A DNA stretch of 64,000 nucleotides from Lactobacillus crispatus (GCF_018987235.1 NZ_CP072197.1:1984001-2048000); one strand, 5' to 3'; counted from the first letter of the stretch, positions 16,454-24,957 are shown. A program made the numbers and translations. Notes: generated from the sequence alone by a model not told the origin.

Positions 16454-17005
16454 ATGAGCCAAGAAAAGCAAAAATACTATTTTTTCCCACTTCGTTTTCA
16501 ACAACAGGACTTAAAGATTGAACTAGTTTTGCCTCAAATTACGCAAGCTGAGGCACTTTATCAAGCTGTTGTCCGCGATCGAAAGCAATTAGGTCAATGG
16601 CTAGCCTGGGCTGATCAAATGCACTCAGCTAACGATGAAGCAAAATTTATTAAGCAAATTCAAACCAAAATGTCCCAGCAGACGATGCTTGTGCTCACTA
16701 TTTTAGTCAATGGCGAACCTAGCGGCATGATCGACTTGCATAAGCTAGTGCCAAATAAAAAAGCCGAGATTGGCTATTGGCTTGCTAGCAAGTATCAAGG
16801 CCGCGGCATTGTTACTAAGAGTGTAACGGCGTTATGCCAATATGCCTTTAGTGAATTGAACTTGCAATACATTGATCTGCTCGTTGCCGTTGGCAATGAC
16901 AAGAGCAGCAATGTCGCAAAGCGTTGCGGTTTTAAATTAATGGGGATTGAGCCAAAATTAATTAATGGCTATGACGGCCAAATTTTTAGATTAATTCGAC
17001 GTTAA
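16454..17005 (+). CDS. GNAT acetyltransferase, RimJ/RimL type
   Basis: A 183-aa GCN5-related acetyltransferase. The RimJ/RimL/RimL-like layout is seen: acceptor region at the front, EIGYWLASKYQGRGIVTKSV as the acetyl-CoA binding motif A, and NVAKRCGFKLMG near the end. Such enzymes acetylate N-termini of ribosomal proteins or small amines. A TATACT box (16413-16418) would start transcription near 16425, so the ATG at 16454 with AGAAAGAAG upstream is preferred to the one at 16427. Divergent from the 15932 gene. Confidence 0.8.
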   Translation: MSQEKQKYYFFPLRFQQQDLKIELVLPQITQAEALYQAVVRDRKQLGQWLAWADQMHSANDEAKFIKQIQTKMSQQTMLVLTILVNGEPSGMIDLHKLVPNKKAEIGYWLASKYQGRGIVTKSVTALCQYAFSELNLQYIDLLVAVGNDKSSNVAKRCGFKLMGIEPKLINGYDGQIFRLIRR

Positions 17006-17078
17006 AACTACTTTGTTCGCTTGTCATTGCGTTAAATATTAGGTAAACTAATAAAACAAGTGTTTGGAATCTTAATAC

Positions 17079-17107
17079 TTTACTACCAAAACAAACTCAA
17101 ATATAAT
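17079..17107 (+). promoter_or_regulatory. promoter of the RNA-repeat/PBECR4 cassette
   Basis: TTTACT (17079-17084) and TATAAT (17102-17107) are 17 bp apart, close to consensus. The predicted start near 17114 is at the head of the repeated RNA element. Confidence 0.6.
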
Positions 17108-17113
17108 TATGTT

Positions 17114-17268
17114 ATACGATGCTTAGCATCAATGAGTGGTCGGCTCATGGTCAATCTGATTCTAATGCAGGACATAAGGGCCTGACGGGTCGCAGGGACC
17201 AAAATAAACCTGATATTATATATCTAAGACATAAGGGCTTAGCTGGTGGCAGACACCAAAATTAAACC
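17114..17268 (+). ncRNA. tandem structured RNA repeats, type III antitoxin-like
   Basis: Two ~40-nt units (17171-17210 and 17228-17268) repeat with a 57-nt period; a weaker related segment precedes them (17114-17170, with hairpins GATGC-TTA-GCATC and ATGAG/CTCAT). Each unit holds a stem closing the invariant loop ACATAAGGG (CAGG/CCTG in unit 1, CTAAG/CTTAG in unit 2). A second stem follows with an invariant GCAG loop start (GGTC/GACC in unit 1, GGTG/CACC in unit 2), then CAAAAT and AAACC. The stems change in a compensating way while loops stay fixed, which argues for a selected RNA fold. A terminator and a nuclease-like gene follow. Confidence 0.6.
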
Positions 17269-17273
17269 GACTT

Positions 17274-17303
17274 AAGAGTTCACGAGTTTGTGAACTCTTT
17301 TTT
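17274..17303 (+). terminator. terminator between RNA repeats and the nuclease gene
   Basis: AAGAGTTCAC pairs perfectly with GTGAACTCTT around GAGTTT, followed by a T run. It lies before the start codon at 17320, so it attenuates the downstream gene, as in type III toxin-antitoxin loci. Confidence 0.85.
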
Positions 17304-17319
17304 ATTGGAGAAAAAAGAG

Positions 17320-17877
17320 ATGAATCGCAACTTATTTAAAAACGCAAATTTAAAAGAAATCGGACAATTACGTCGTTATATGTCGATTATTTATGATAAT
17401 GCTGACTTTTACAGCAAACACTTTGTAAACAAAACCATTATCTACACTACTAAGAATAAAAAAATCGAACTTACTGCTAGAAGAGATAATTTTATGCATT
17501 TGTGTGGAGTAACGTATATCGACGGTCCAAGAAAATTTTTTAATGATGCATTAGATCAAAAAATACAAATCAAAAAAATACTTATAAAAAAAGATGGGTC
17601 TACCTTTCAAAAATTACAAATTATGAATCAATTTCAAGAAATGCTTGGACCACATTTAAGATTAACAGGACGCAGTAATTTTACATATTTAAAATTTGAT
17701 CACTCTATACGTACCAACAAAAGCATACTAGCTCTTGCACTATTAAATAATCAAAACTACATGATACCTATCTCTTTATTAAATCTAAAATTTATTCATC
17801 CTTTTCCAAATGGAGAAAAAATAATAAAAATAGAATCTCGAGATCTAAAAACTGGTAAAATTACTATTCTCAACTAA
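17320..17877 (+). CDS. PBECR4-like nuclease-fold protein, possible toxin
   Basis: A 185-aa soluble, Lys/Ile/Asn-rich protein. The segment NFMHLCGVTY followed by a KFF pattern, and a later ALALLNNQNYMIPISLLN segment, match what I know of the PBECR4 domain (a barnase/EndoU/colicin E5-D/RelE-like nuclease fold). The first half is helical. The start is the ATG at 17320 with GGAG nine bases before; an earlier in-frame start would lie inside the terminator. Composition is more AT-rich than the neighbours, consistent with transfer. An RNA toxin role is inferred from fold and layout, not shown. Confidence 0.6.
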   Translation: MNRNLFKNANLKEIGQLRRYMSIIYDNADFYSKHFVNKTIIYTTKNKKIELTARRDNFMHLCGVTYIDGPRKFFNDALDQKIQIKKILIKKDGSTFQKLQIMNQFQEMLGPHLRLTGRSNFTYLKFDHSIRTNKSILALALLNNQNYMIPISLLNLKFIHPFPNGEKIIKIESRDLKTGKITILN

Positions 17878-18563
17878 AACCAACCAGTCAGATCTTTAAT
17901 AATGAAAAAGATAATTGGAACTAACAATGATGGTAAAAAATTTAGCGTTTTAACATCACGAATCTTCAATAAAGCTAAGCCAGAGCAGGCAATTAAAAAG
18001 CCACCAACAATGGAAATCTCAGTTACCAATGGTCCCGTAAAAAAGCTAGCTGACAAAAATTTAGCTACCAGGTAAATACTACCCTGCCAGCAAAATAGCA
18101 CCGGAGCAACAACGAGCATCCCCCAACCGAAACTAGCGCCAAAAACCATCGAGGTCACAAAATCCAACGTAGCATTAGTAAACAGCATCGTATAGTCGCC
18201 TTTAACTGCCGCAATTACTGGCCCCACAATTGATAGTGCTCCAATACAACAAAGCAAAATTTCAGTGGCCAGCCCTTTACCTAAGTTTGATTTACCTGTT
18301 TTTTCTACTAAGCGATCAAAATGGCCAGAGATATCCCCAGCCGTGCCGCACAAACCACCAAGTGCTAAGCTAACAATAAATAAAACAGGATAGTGACTCT
18401 TGGGCATATTATTAGTAACATTCTCCCAACCGATGCCTAACGCTGCCAGTCCCATTGCGATGAACAAAACGTCTTCATAACGCTTATTCAATCCTTTCTT
18501 TACCAAGCAGCCAACTGTAGTACCAACCAGCAAAGCGCAAGTATTTACAATTGTTCCGATCAT
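17874..18563 (-). CDS. DUF554 membrane protein
   Basis: A 229-aa protein with about seven membrane helices and the DUF554 (YdfK-like) pattern: GTIVNTCALLVGTTVGCLVKKGL at the start and IAMGLAALGIGWE. It may be a transporter, but the role is unknown. I chose ATG 18563 with AGAGG eight bases upstream rather than the GTG at 18572. Its end overlaps the end of the convergent PBECR4 gene by 4 bp, with no terminator between them. Confidence 0.8.
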   Translation of the reverse strand: MIGTIVNTCALLVGTTVGCLVKKGLNKRYEDVLFIAMGLAALGIGWENVTNNMPKSHYPVLFIVSLALGGLCGTAGDISGHFDRLVEKTGKSNLGKGLATEILLCCIGALSIVGPVIAAVKGDYTMLFTNATLDFVTSMVFGASFGWGMLVVAPVLFCWQGSIYLVAKFLSASFFTGPLVTEISIVGGFLIACSGLALLKIRDVKTLNFLPSLLVPIIFFIIKDLTGWF

Positions 18564-18593
18564 TTTTCTCACCTCTTAGTTTTATTTTACCGC

Positions 18594-18625
18594 AGAAAAA
18601 AAGTATCCATCTCGGATACTTTTTC
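18594..18625 (-). terminator. terminator of the LCP gene
   Basis: AAAAAGTATCC and GGATACTTTTT around a 5-base loop; T run on the minus strand. Confidence 0.8.
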
Positions 18626-18629
18626 ATAT

Positions 18630-19865
18630 TTACCATTTAAAATGCCAACTACTACTCGATGACGCTGAAGAACTAGATGAAGATGTGCTTTCACCCGTAC
18701 CTGAACCATAACCAGAATTCGAACCACCTGCCGGCTTATCTTGATTTTGATCATAAATCCGATAATTGGTGAAAGCATTGGGATCATCCCACTTGATGTG
18801 ATTGTTCTGATCATTCAATTCATTTTGCCGCGTTTCTTCATTGTTCAAAGTTTGTGTTTGCAAATTCAGGTTCTTACGAATTTTATCTGACGTCTTTTGT
18901 AATTCCTTAGTAGACGCCACCTGAATTGAAGAACCATCAATCCAAGCATCATGCCCTTGAATGTAGCCACTCTTTAAGCTATTCATGCAGCCACGATAAT
19001 TGAGCGCCAAACTAAGCATATCATTGAATGTCAGATTAGTTTTCACATATTTATTGAAAATATCTACCAGCTTGCGGTAATTGCCAAGCGTATTAACCGA
19101 CATTGCCTTATGCGCAATTGCTTCAATCACCTGACGTTGCCGCATCTGACGACCATAGTCACCACGTGGGTCTTCTTTTCTCATTCGAACATAAGCCACC
19201 GCGTGCCGTCCATTTAAATGCTGCTTACCTTTGTGGAAATCACACCAGTCATACGAGAAGTCAAATGGAACTTGGACATCGACACCACCAACTGCGTTAA
19301 CCAGGCTCTTTAGCGCCTTCATATTAACTTCTAGATAATAATCAATTGGCACATTTAACATTGATGACACAGTCTTCATACTTGATTCATGTCCACCGAT
19401 TTCATAAGCAGAATTTACCCGAAACATGAAGTATTTATTTCCTGGATCGCCCTTAATATCTGCCAAAGTATCACGTGGAATTGAAGTCATTGTCGCAGAA
19501 TTCTTTTGTGGATTAGCTGTTGCTAAAATCATAGTATCGGAATTACCACGATCATGGCGACCTTCAATCCCCTGGTCAACCCCTAGAACTAGGATAGAAA
19601 TTGGCTGTCTATTGGCAATTTTAGCTGAAGTAGCAGTGTTGCCGCCGTTTTTACCATCAATCACACTATGGACGGTAAAATACATGTGAGCAGCCCATGC
19701 CATGCCAAAACAAGCAGTTAATAATACTGCCACACCAATCAAGCGGGCAAAAAAGTTACCTGATTTGAGCGCTGATGCATCTGCGGCTAAAGCACGATTC
19801 CGATGAAGATTAAGCGATGAACGATGAGCGCGATAATCTTCTCTTCGTTTTGGATTTTGGTCCAT
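18630..19865 (-). CDS. LytR-CpsA-Psr (LCP) family ligase
   Basis: A 411-aa type II membrane protein: basic cytoplasmic N-terminus, one helix (about 38-60), then the LCP domain with VLGVDQG, the GNSDTMILATANP and SIPRDT signatures, GGVDVQVP, and the RMRKEDPRGDYGRQMRQRQ arginine cluster that holds the polyprenyl pyrophosphate. LCP enzymes transfer teichoic acids or polysaccharides from the lipid carrier to peptidoglycan. The C-terminal tail is a Gly/Ser-rich, serine-repeat segment (SSSSSSASSSSS), likely disordered in the wall. Monocistronic. Confidence 0.88.
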   Translation of the reverse strand: MDQNPKRREDYRAHRSSLNLHRNRALAADASALKSGNFFARLIGVAVLLTACFGMAWAAHMYFTVHSVIDGKNGGNTATSAKIANRQPISILVLGVDQGIEGRHDRGNSDTMILATANPQKNSATMTSIPRDTLADIKGDPGNKYFMFRVNSAYEIGGHESSMKTVSSMLNVPIDYYLEVNMKALKSLVNAVGGVDVQVPFDFSYDWCDFHKGKQHLNGRHAVAYVRMRKEDPRGDYGRQMRQRQVIEAIAHKAMSVNTLGNYRKLVDIFNKYVKTNLTFNDMLSLALNYRGCMNSLKSGYIQGHDAWIDGSSIQVASTKELQKTSDKIRKNLNLQTQTLNNEETRQNELNDQNNHIKWDDPNAFTNYRIYDQNQDKPAGGSNSGYGSGTGESTSSSSSSASSSSSWHFKW

Positions 19866-20030
19866 TCTTTTGATCGTTTCCCTTCGAATTTAATACAAGT
19901 TAGTTTATTTGTATCACTTTTAATCTATCGATAAAATAAAAATGCTAATAATTAATAATAACTTATTTTTTTGCGAAATATAACGCAACAAGCTAAGATG
20001 TATAGAAAATGAAATATTATGGAGGTAAAA

Positions 20031-21827
20031 ATGGCAATTCCAACTAGAAACGAAGTCCCTGAAGAGCTTAAATGGGACTTAACCCGTATTTTTAAAAATG
20101 ACGATGAATGGGAGCAAGCTTATGCAGCTGCACAAGAAAAAGTGGCTAAACTTGCTGAATTAAAAGGTACACTAGCTAAATCAGGCAAGAACCTGTACGA
20201 GAGCTTAACCAAAATCTTAGCTGTTAAACGTGATGTGGAAAATATCTACGTTTACGCTACCATGTCCAGCGATGTTGATACTTCTAATTCGCACTATCTC
20301 GGCTATGTCAGCCGGGTACAAAGTTTGGCTAACCAGTTTGAGGCTGCAACAAGTTTTATTAATCCTGAAATCTTGAGTATCCCTAGTGATAAGCTTGAGC
20401 AATTTAAGCAAGCTGAACCTAGATTAAAGGATTACGCACACTATCTTGAAACAATTACTAACAAGCGTCCTCATACATTACCTGCTGAGCAAGAAAAATT
20501 GATCGCCGATGCTGGGGATGCTTTAAGTGTTTCTGAAAATACCTTTAACGTCTTGACCAACTCCGACATGGAATACGGTTACGTTCAAGACGATGACGGC
20601 AATATGGAACAATTATCAGATGGCCTTTATTCTTTGCTGATCCAATCCCAAAATCGTGATGTCAGAAAAGGTGCTTTTGATACACTTTATGCCACTTATG
20701 GACAGTTCCAAAATTCCTTGGCTTCAACTTTGTCTGGCGTTGTAAAAAAGCACAACTATAACGCACGTGTGCACAAGTATAATTCAGCTCGTGAAGCTGC
20801 TTTAGCCGATAATGGCGTACACGTAGCAGTTTATGACACTTTAATCCAGGAAGTTGATTCACACCTAGACTTACTTCACCGTTATGTTGCGCTACGTAAA
20901 AAGATCTTAGGCATGAAGGATCTGCAAATGTGGGACATGTATGTGCCACTAACTGGAAGACCTTCTCTTTCATACAATTTCGAAGAAGCAAAAGAGACAG
21001 CAAAAAAGGCTTTGGCTCCACTTGGTGAAGACTACTTGAAGCATGTTGACTATATTTTTAATAATCGTGTCATCGACCCAATAGAATCTAAAAATAAAGT
21101 AACTGGTGCCTACTCTGGTGGTGCTTATGATACCGATCCTTATGAGTTGCTCAACTGGGAAGATAACATCGATTCACTTTATACTTTAGTCCACGAAACT
21201 GGTCACTCCGTTCACTCCTGGTACACTCGCAATACTCAACCTTACGTTTACGGCGACTATCCAATCTTTGTGGCTGAAATTGCTTCAACTACTAATGAAA
21301 ATATTTTGACCGAATATTTCTTAGACCACATTACCGATTCTAAGACGCGGGCCTTTATCTTAAATTACTACCTTGATTCATTTAAAGGCACTTTATTCCG
21401 TCAAACTCAATTTGCCGTGTTTGAACAATTCTTGCACGAAGCCGATGCTAAGGGAGAACCACTGACTGCTGACACTTTAGACGATGTTTATGGTCAAATT
21501 AATCAGCATTATTACGGCGATAGCGTTGAACCAGGCGGCGATATTGCCCTTGAATGGTCACGAATTCCACACTTCTACTACAATTTCTATGTGTACCAAT
21601 ATGCGACTGGCTTTGCGGCTGCAACGGCATTAGCCAACAAGGTGGTTCATGGAACGCCTGCTGAGAGGGATGCCTACCTTGGCTTCCTTAAAGCTGGTTC
21701 AAGTGATTACCCAACTGAGATCATGAAGCGTGCTGGCGTGGACATGACCAAGCCAGACTACTTGGAGGATGCATTCAAGACTTTTGAAAAGCGGTTGAAT
21801 GAATTTGAGAATTTGATTGAGAAGTAA
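20031..21827 (+). CDS. pepF: oligoendopeptidase F
   Basis: A 598-aa cytoplasmic M3-family zinc metallopeptidase of the PepF type. The helical N-terminal half is followed by the catalytic HETGH motif near residue 387, with a further Glu ligand in the FVAEIAST segment. PepF cleaves peptides of about 7-17 residues taken up by oligopeptide transport. I chose ATG 20031, since GGAGGTAAAA sits just upstream; a start four codons earlier would overlap the binding site. A weak -10 (TATAGA-like) lies near 20000. Confidence 0.92.
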   Translation: MAIPTRNEVPEELKWDLTRIFKNDDEWEQAYAAAQEKVAKLAELKGTLAKSGKNLYESLTKILAVKRDVENIYVYATMSSDVDTSNSHYLGYVSRVQSLANQFEAATSFINPEILSIPSDKLEQFKQAEPRLKDYAHYLETITNKRPHTLPAEQEKLIADAGDALSVSENTFNVLTNSDMEYGYVQDDDGNMEQLSDGLYSLLIQSQNRDVRKGAFDTLYATYGQFQNSLASTLSGVVKKHNYNARVHKYNSAREAALADNGVHVAVYDTLIQEVDSHLDLLHRYVALRKKILGMKDLQMWDMYVPLTGRPSLSYNFEEAKETAKKALAPLGEDYLKHVDYIFNNRVIDPIESKNKVTGAYSGGAYDTDPYELLNWEDNIDSLYTLVHETGHSVHSWYTRNTQPYVYGDYPIFVAEIASTTNENILTEYFLDHITDSKTRAFILNYYLDSFKGTLFRQTQFAVFEQFLHEADAKGEPLTADTLDDVYGQINQHYYGDSVEPGGDIALEWSRIPHFYYNFYVYQYATGFAAATALANKVVHGTPAERDAYLGFLKAGSSDYPTEIMKRAGVDMTKPDYLEDAFKTFEKRLNEFENLIEK

Positions 21828-21839
21828 GAAGAAATAAAT

Positions 21840-22080
21840 ATGCTTCATTACTCACAAAAATACATTGACGATGTATTAGTCCGCTTTGCTTACCATTCAA
21901 ATGCCATTCTTGATCATTGAAAAAGACAATAAAGCTCAATACATTACTTATGAGGCTGACCAAGATATAACAAGTCTTACCCAGTATGCAAAGTAAAAGT
22001 TAACCGAAGAACAAAAGCGCTATGAAATCTTTGAATAAAATTATCAGGCTCAAAAAGATTTTGACGAAAATCATCAATAA
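21840..22080 (+). pseudogene. remnant of a Fic-family gene
   Basis: The start MLHYSQKYIDDVLVRFAYHS followed by NAI is the well-known N-terminal RFAYHSNAIEGN segment of Fic proteins (AMP transferases, some of them toxins). The frame then hits a stop near 21918. A different frame continues with coding-like sequence (EKDNKAQYITYE...TEEQKRYEIFE) broken by further stops. The catalytic HxFx(D/E)GN(G/K)R motif is missing. It sits just before the AbrB-Doc pair and the first copy of a repeated palindrome. Confidence 0.6.
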
Positions 22081-22082
22081 TC

Positions 22083-22137
22083 GCGCTCATATAAAAATAA
22101 TCGATATCATTTCGTGAGATTTGATATCGATTTTTTG
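22083..22137. repeat. repeated palindrome, copy 1
   Basis: GCTCATATAAAAATAATCG lead-in followed by AATCGATATCA/TGATATCGATT around a TTTCGTGAGATT-type loop and a T run. It shares the loop with copy 2 (22858) and the lead-in with copy 3 (23208). It can act as a terminator. Confidence 0.7.
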
Positions 22138-22227
22138 TTGATGATCTTGATTTATCGCTTGGCATATTTATCGCTCAATATGTATAATACGTATATAAGT
22201 ATTATAGTGCGAGAAAAGGTGAAAAAT

Positions 22228-22443
22228 ATGGCTGAAACTTTATATAAAAAGGTCGTTAAAAATGGTTCTTCCTTAGCTATCAATATCCCAGCTAAGGAAG
22301 TAAAAGAGCAAAATCTCAAAGTAGGCGATATTGTTGAAGTAAAAATCAAAAAATCAGACCGTCCTAATTCTGAAAATTTAAAAGAAATAGATGGCTTAAT
22401 CTCTGATTACTGGGATATGTTAGAGTACTTAAAGGATAAGTAG
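22228..22443 (+). CDS. AbrB/MazE-type antitoxin
   Basis: A 71-aa protein with an N-terminal swapped-hairpin (SpoVT-AbrB) DNA-binding domain: KKVVKNGSSLAINIPAKEVK and LKVGDIVEVKI. The C-terminal 25 residues (GLISDYWDMLEYLKDK) would bind the toxin. GAAAAGGTG precedes the ATG at 22228. It ends 3 bp before the doc gene. AbrB-type antitoxins paired with Doc replace the more usual Phd. Autoregulation is expected for the family. Confidence 0.85.
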   Translation: MAETLYKKVVKNGSSLAINIPAKEVKEQNLKVGDIVEVKIKKSDRPNSENLKEIDGLISDYWDMLEYLKDK

Positions 22444-22446
22444 TCA

Positions 22447-22857
22447 ATGAAGATCAATTATCTAACAGAAAAGGATATTTTAGTAATCAATGCAAGGGTT
22501 ATTCAAAGAGAAGGTGCAACGGGACAAAAACCACCTCACGTTAGGGATGCAGAAGCCCTTCATTTTTTAATTGCTCAACCTAAGCAAACTAGTTTTGGAC
22601 AAGAATTATATCCGTCTTTTGCTGAAAAAGCTGGGATTTTATTAATTAAATTAGTTAAAAAGCATGTTTTTGAAGATGCAAATAAACGAACTACAGCAAT
22701 TGCATTCTTACTATTTTTAAGACGAAACTCTTATGAATTAACCTGTGATTGGCAAGATCTAGCAAATCAAATCTTAAAAATTGCCCAAATAGATGACAAT
22801 GAACTAAATTACCAAGAAATTTACCAATGGATTAACCAAGTAATTCATGAAAATTAA
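22447..22857 (+). CDS. doc: Doc-type Fic toxin
   Basis: A 136-aa death-on-curing protein. The Fic-fold motif HVFEDANKRT (HxFxxxNKR) near residues 76-84 is the Doc active-site version, which phosphorylates EF-Tu and stops translation in characterised members. The N-terminal LTEKDILVINARVI and the DAEALHFLIAQP segment are typical. Start ATG 3 bp after the antitoxin stop, so the two are co-translated. A repeated palindrome immediately follows and likely terminates the transcript. Confidence 0.88.
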   Translation: MKINYLTEKDILVINARVIQREGATGQKPPHVRDAEALHFLIAQPKQTSFGQELYPSFAEKAGILLIKLVKKHVFEDANKRTTAIAFLLFLRRNSYELTCDWQDLANQILKIAQIDDNELNYQEIYQWINQVIHEN

Positions 22858-22902
22858 AAAATCGGTATCATTTCGTGAGATTTGATACCGATTATTTGTT
22901 TT
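22858..22902. repeat. repeated palindrome, copy 2 (terminator of doc)
   Basis: AATCGGTATCA and TGATACCGATT with the same 12-base loop as copy 1, starting 2 bp after the doc stop. Confidence 0.7.
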
Positions 22903-22920
22903 AAGATTGATTTTTATTCT

Positions 22921-23193
22921 TTAAATTGATCCTGTTAGCCCTGCATCTCGCCATTTATTGGGATTTTCGTCTAACTTTAGCTGTAATTCAGTTAATGGCT
23001 GAGACAACTTGAAATTATGCGACAATGAATAATTATTCAGATCACGTTTCAAGTCAAAGACTACTTTTTCAATATTAACTCCCTGCTCCAAATTACTTAA
23101 AGCGTGATTGATTAGCTCTACTGCTGCGCTATCTTCGACAACCTTTTGTTTTACACCGACTAGAAGTGATTTCAACTCTTTTGCGTTTTCCAT
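22921..23193 (-). CDS. possible bacteriocin immunity protein (EntA-type)
   Basis: A 90-aa soluble helical protein (starts MENAKELKSLLVGVKQKVVE). Length, predicted helix bundle and the late PLTELQLKLD segment resemble enterocin A-type immunity proteins (PF08951), which stop bacteriocins acting on the Man-PTS. The match is weak. It sits between two copies of the repeated palindrome, next to a CPBP gene on the same strand, which fits an immunity cassette. No bacteriocin gene is adjacent. Confidence 0.4.
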   Translation of the reverse strand: MENAKELKSLLVGVKQKVVEDSAAVELINHALSNLEQGVNIEKVVFDLKRDLNNYSLSHNFKLSQPLTELQLKLDENPNKWRDAGLTGSI

Positions 23194-23207
23194 ATCGTTC
23201 TCCTATC

Positions 23208-23262
23208 ACGCTCATATAAAAATAATCGGTATCATTTTAGCATATTTGATACCGATTATTTT
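23208..23262. repeat. repeated palindrome, copy 3
   Basis: The CGCTCATATAAAAATAATCG lead-in is the same as in copy 1. AATCGGTATCA/TGATACCGATT arms enclose a different loop (TTTTAGCATATT). It lies between the 90-aa and CPBP genes. Confidence 0.7.
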
Positions 23263-23270
23263 TATCGATT

Positions 23271-24068
23271 TTAATTACTTAATTCCAAAAATCTACGATT
23301 AATTGTATAAATACAAATTAACATTAAAATTACAATCAGTGTTGCCACCAATACCGTCAATTTAATTTTAGAAGTACCATAATCTGTGCTCAATATCTTA
23401 GGTGAAAAGTCCTGTAAAAAGTGTACTACCATACACCAAATTAATCCATTGGACCACACTCTTAGATAACTAAGGAATAACCCCATACCCAATGTAATAA
23501 TCACTTGACCAACAGTTGAAATTAATGATTGACTAGTTAAATTATTTAAATGATATAAGCCGAACAGAATTGAACATACAATAGATGTCCATAAGATATC
23601 ATATTTTTCTTTACGAAAAACTAGCAAGAAAGTATTAAATAAAATCCCTCTAAATAAAAATTCCTCACAGATTGCGGGCAATATCGCAGCTAAAGCCGCT
23701 ACCATTATTTGATACAGAGGCAACTTAAATAATAATATTTTATCTTTTAATGCTCCAAAAACCATTAAGGCCAAAAAGACACAGTAGATGATCATCATTA
23801 CTTTTGACATTCCTTGCAATTTTAACCTTTGATTAAAAGTCTTAGTTGTTAAAATAAAATGTTCGGCTACATATGCAAAAGCGACTATAAAGATGATTAC
23901 AATCAACCACTTGGTTATCATGTTGCCTACAATTAAATGTGGCAACACAAATGAACCTATTAAAAGAATGATTGCAAGTATAAATAGATTTCTGATTGTT
24001 TTATTGACTTCAGCTTTATTACTAAATTCTACTTCGTCGGCTAATGCCAAGTAATATTTGTTATTCAT
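23271..24068 (-). CDS. CPBP family intramembrane metalloprotease
   Basis: A 265-aa protein with seven or eight membrane helices and the CPBP (Abi/Rce1-like) motifs: EEFLFRGILFN, the His of LFGLYHLNN, and the HF in WCMVVHFLQD. Many CPBP proteins in lactobacilli serve as bacteriocin self-immunity; others process prenylated or signal proteins. It is the third gene of a minus-strand cluster with an XRE regulator (15 bp upstream) and a small membrane protein. Confidence 0.82.
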   Translation of the reverse strand: MNNKYYLALADEVEFSNKAEVNKTIRNLFILAIILLIGSFVLPHLIVGNMITKWLIVIIFIVAFAYVAEHFILTTKTFNQRLKLQGMSKVMMIIYCVFLALMVFGALKDKILLFKLPLYQIMVAALAAILPAICEEFLFRGILFNTFLLVFRKEKYDILWTSIVCSILFGLYHLNNLTSQSLISTVGQVIITLGMGLFLSYLRVWSNGLIWCMVVHFLQDFSPKILSTDYGTSKIKLTVLVATLIVILMLICIYTINRRFLELSN

Positions 24069-24083
24069 AGTTGTATTTTCTAC

Positions 24084-24281
24084 CTACTCCTCCGGCCAAA
24101 AAAGGTCATCCAATGTCTTATCTAACACCTGACAAATCTTAATACACAAGTTAACTGACGGATTATAATTTCCCTTCTCAATCGCTGAAATTGTCTGTCT
24201 TGAAACATCAACCTGCTGCGCCAAATCTTCCTGCGTCATGTCTTTGCCAACACGTGCAGCTTTCATTTTTAAATTTTTCAC
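24084..24281 (-). CDS. XRE-family transcriptional regulator
   Basis: A 65-aa protein that is almost entirely a helix-turn-helix of the Cro/CI type: MTQEDLAQQVDVSRQTISAIEKGNYNPSVNL is split over the helices. Such small regulators often control an adjacent membrane-protein gene. Its ATG overlaps the stop of the upstream gene by 4 bp (ATGA), so the two are translationally coupled. Confidence 0.88.
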   Translation of the reverse strand: MKNLKMKAARVGKDMTQEDLAQQVDVSRQTISAIEKGNYNPSVNLCIKICQVLDKTLDDLFWPEE

Positions 24282-24757
24282 TCTTTATCACTTTCCTTAT
24301 CACGATGGAGTTGAAAGAGACTTACCGCACCAATAATCAACCAATAGATCCCCATAATGGTCATTGCACTATTAAAGTCATTAACATATCCCAGAATAAA
24401 ACAAATACCCATAACAATATCTAACCAACTGTTTGATTTTATATTCTTTTCATTAATTGCAAAATAAGCGCCGTGCAGAATATCATAAACTGACATCACT
24501 GCTAATGACAACATAATAATTGAGAAATTAATAGTAATTCCATATCTCATGAAAAAAGGATTTTTCATAAAAAACGTAACGATAATCTCACTAAAAACTA
24601 AAACAATGAACCCCCATTTAGCACCTTGCCCACGTACAAGTTTCTGTCTTTCATCATATTTATGCTCATACTTTTTTTGACTACCGAAAGTAACCACTAA
24701 GATAAATATAATTACTCCAATAAAAATACCGATTGCAAAAAATTTTAAATCATTCAT
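24278..24757 (-). CDS. four-TM membrane protein paired with XRE regulator
   Basis: A 159-aa protein with four predicted helices and a basic loop carrying YEHKYDERQKLVRGQGAKWG, a pattern seen in small DUF3796/DUF6773-like membrane proteins that sit beside XRE regulators. I placed the start at ATG 24757, which has AAAGG ten bases before; in-frame starts further upstream sit on the binding site. The function is unknown; a regulator of, or sensor for, membrane stress is possible. Confidence 0.65.
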   Translation of the reverse strand: MNDLKFFAIGIFIGVIIFILVVTFGSQKKYEHKYDERQKLVRGQGAKWGFIVLVFSEIIVTFFMKNPFFMRYGITINFSIIMLSLAVMSVYDILHGAYFAINEKNIKSNSWLDIVMGICFILGYVNDFNSAMTIMGIYWLIIGAVSLFQLHRDKESDKE

Positions 24758-24908
24758 TTTAAACATCCCTTTCTTTCGATAGTCCAATATTAAAGCTCAC
24801 TTTCTATAATGTCAAGTTTACTTTACATTGTTTCTAATAAACTTGCTTTTTACATAACCTATTTTGCAACTTATCTTCCAAGTCTAAAAAATAATTTTTT
24901 AAATTTCC

Positions 24909-24940
24909 TTGACTTCTTCTTTTCATCGTCGTATTATAAT
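24909..24940 (+). promoter_or_regulatory. likely promoter of the T-box operon
   Basis: TATAAT at 24935-24940 is perfect. TTGACT at 24909 is 20 bp upstream, a longer spacing than ideal. The T-box leader starts about 18 bp further on. Confidence 0.5.
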
Positions 24941-24957
24941 GACAATTAAATTAATAA

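Noticed and set aside
17114..17268. CRISPR array or known riboswitch
   Set aside because: Only two clear units, no unique spacers and no cas genes; the loops do not fit any riboswitch class I can recall.
22083..23262. CRISPR-like repeats
   Set aside because: The copies are terminator-type palindromes with whole genes between them, not spaced at spacer length.
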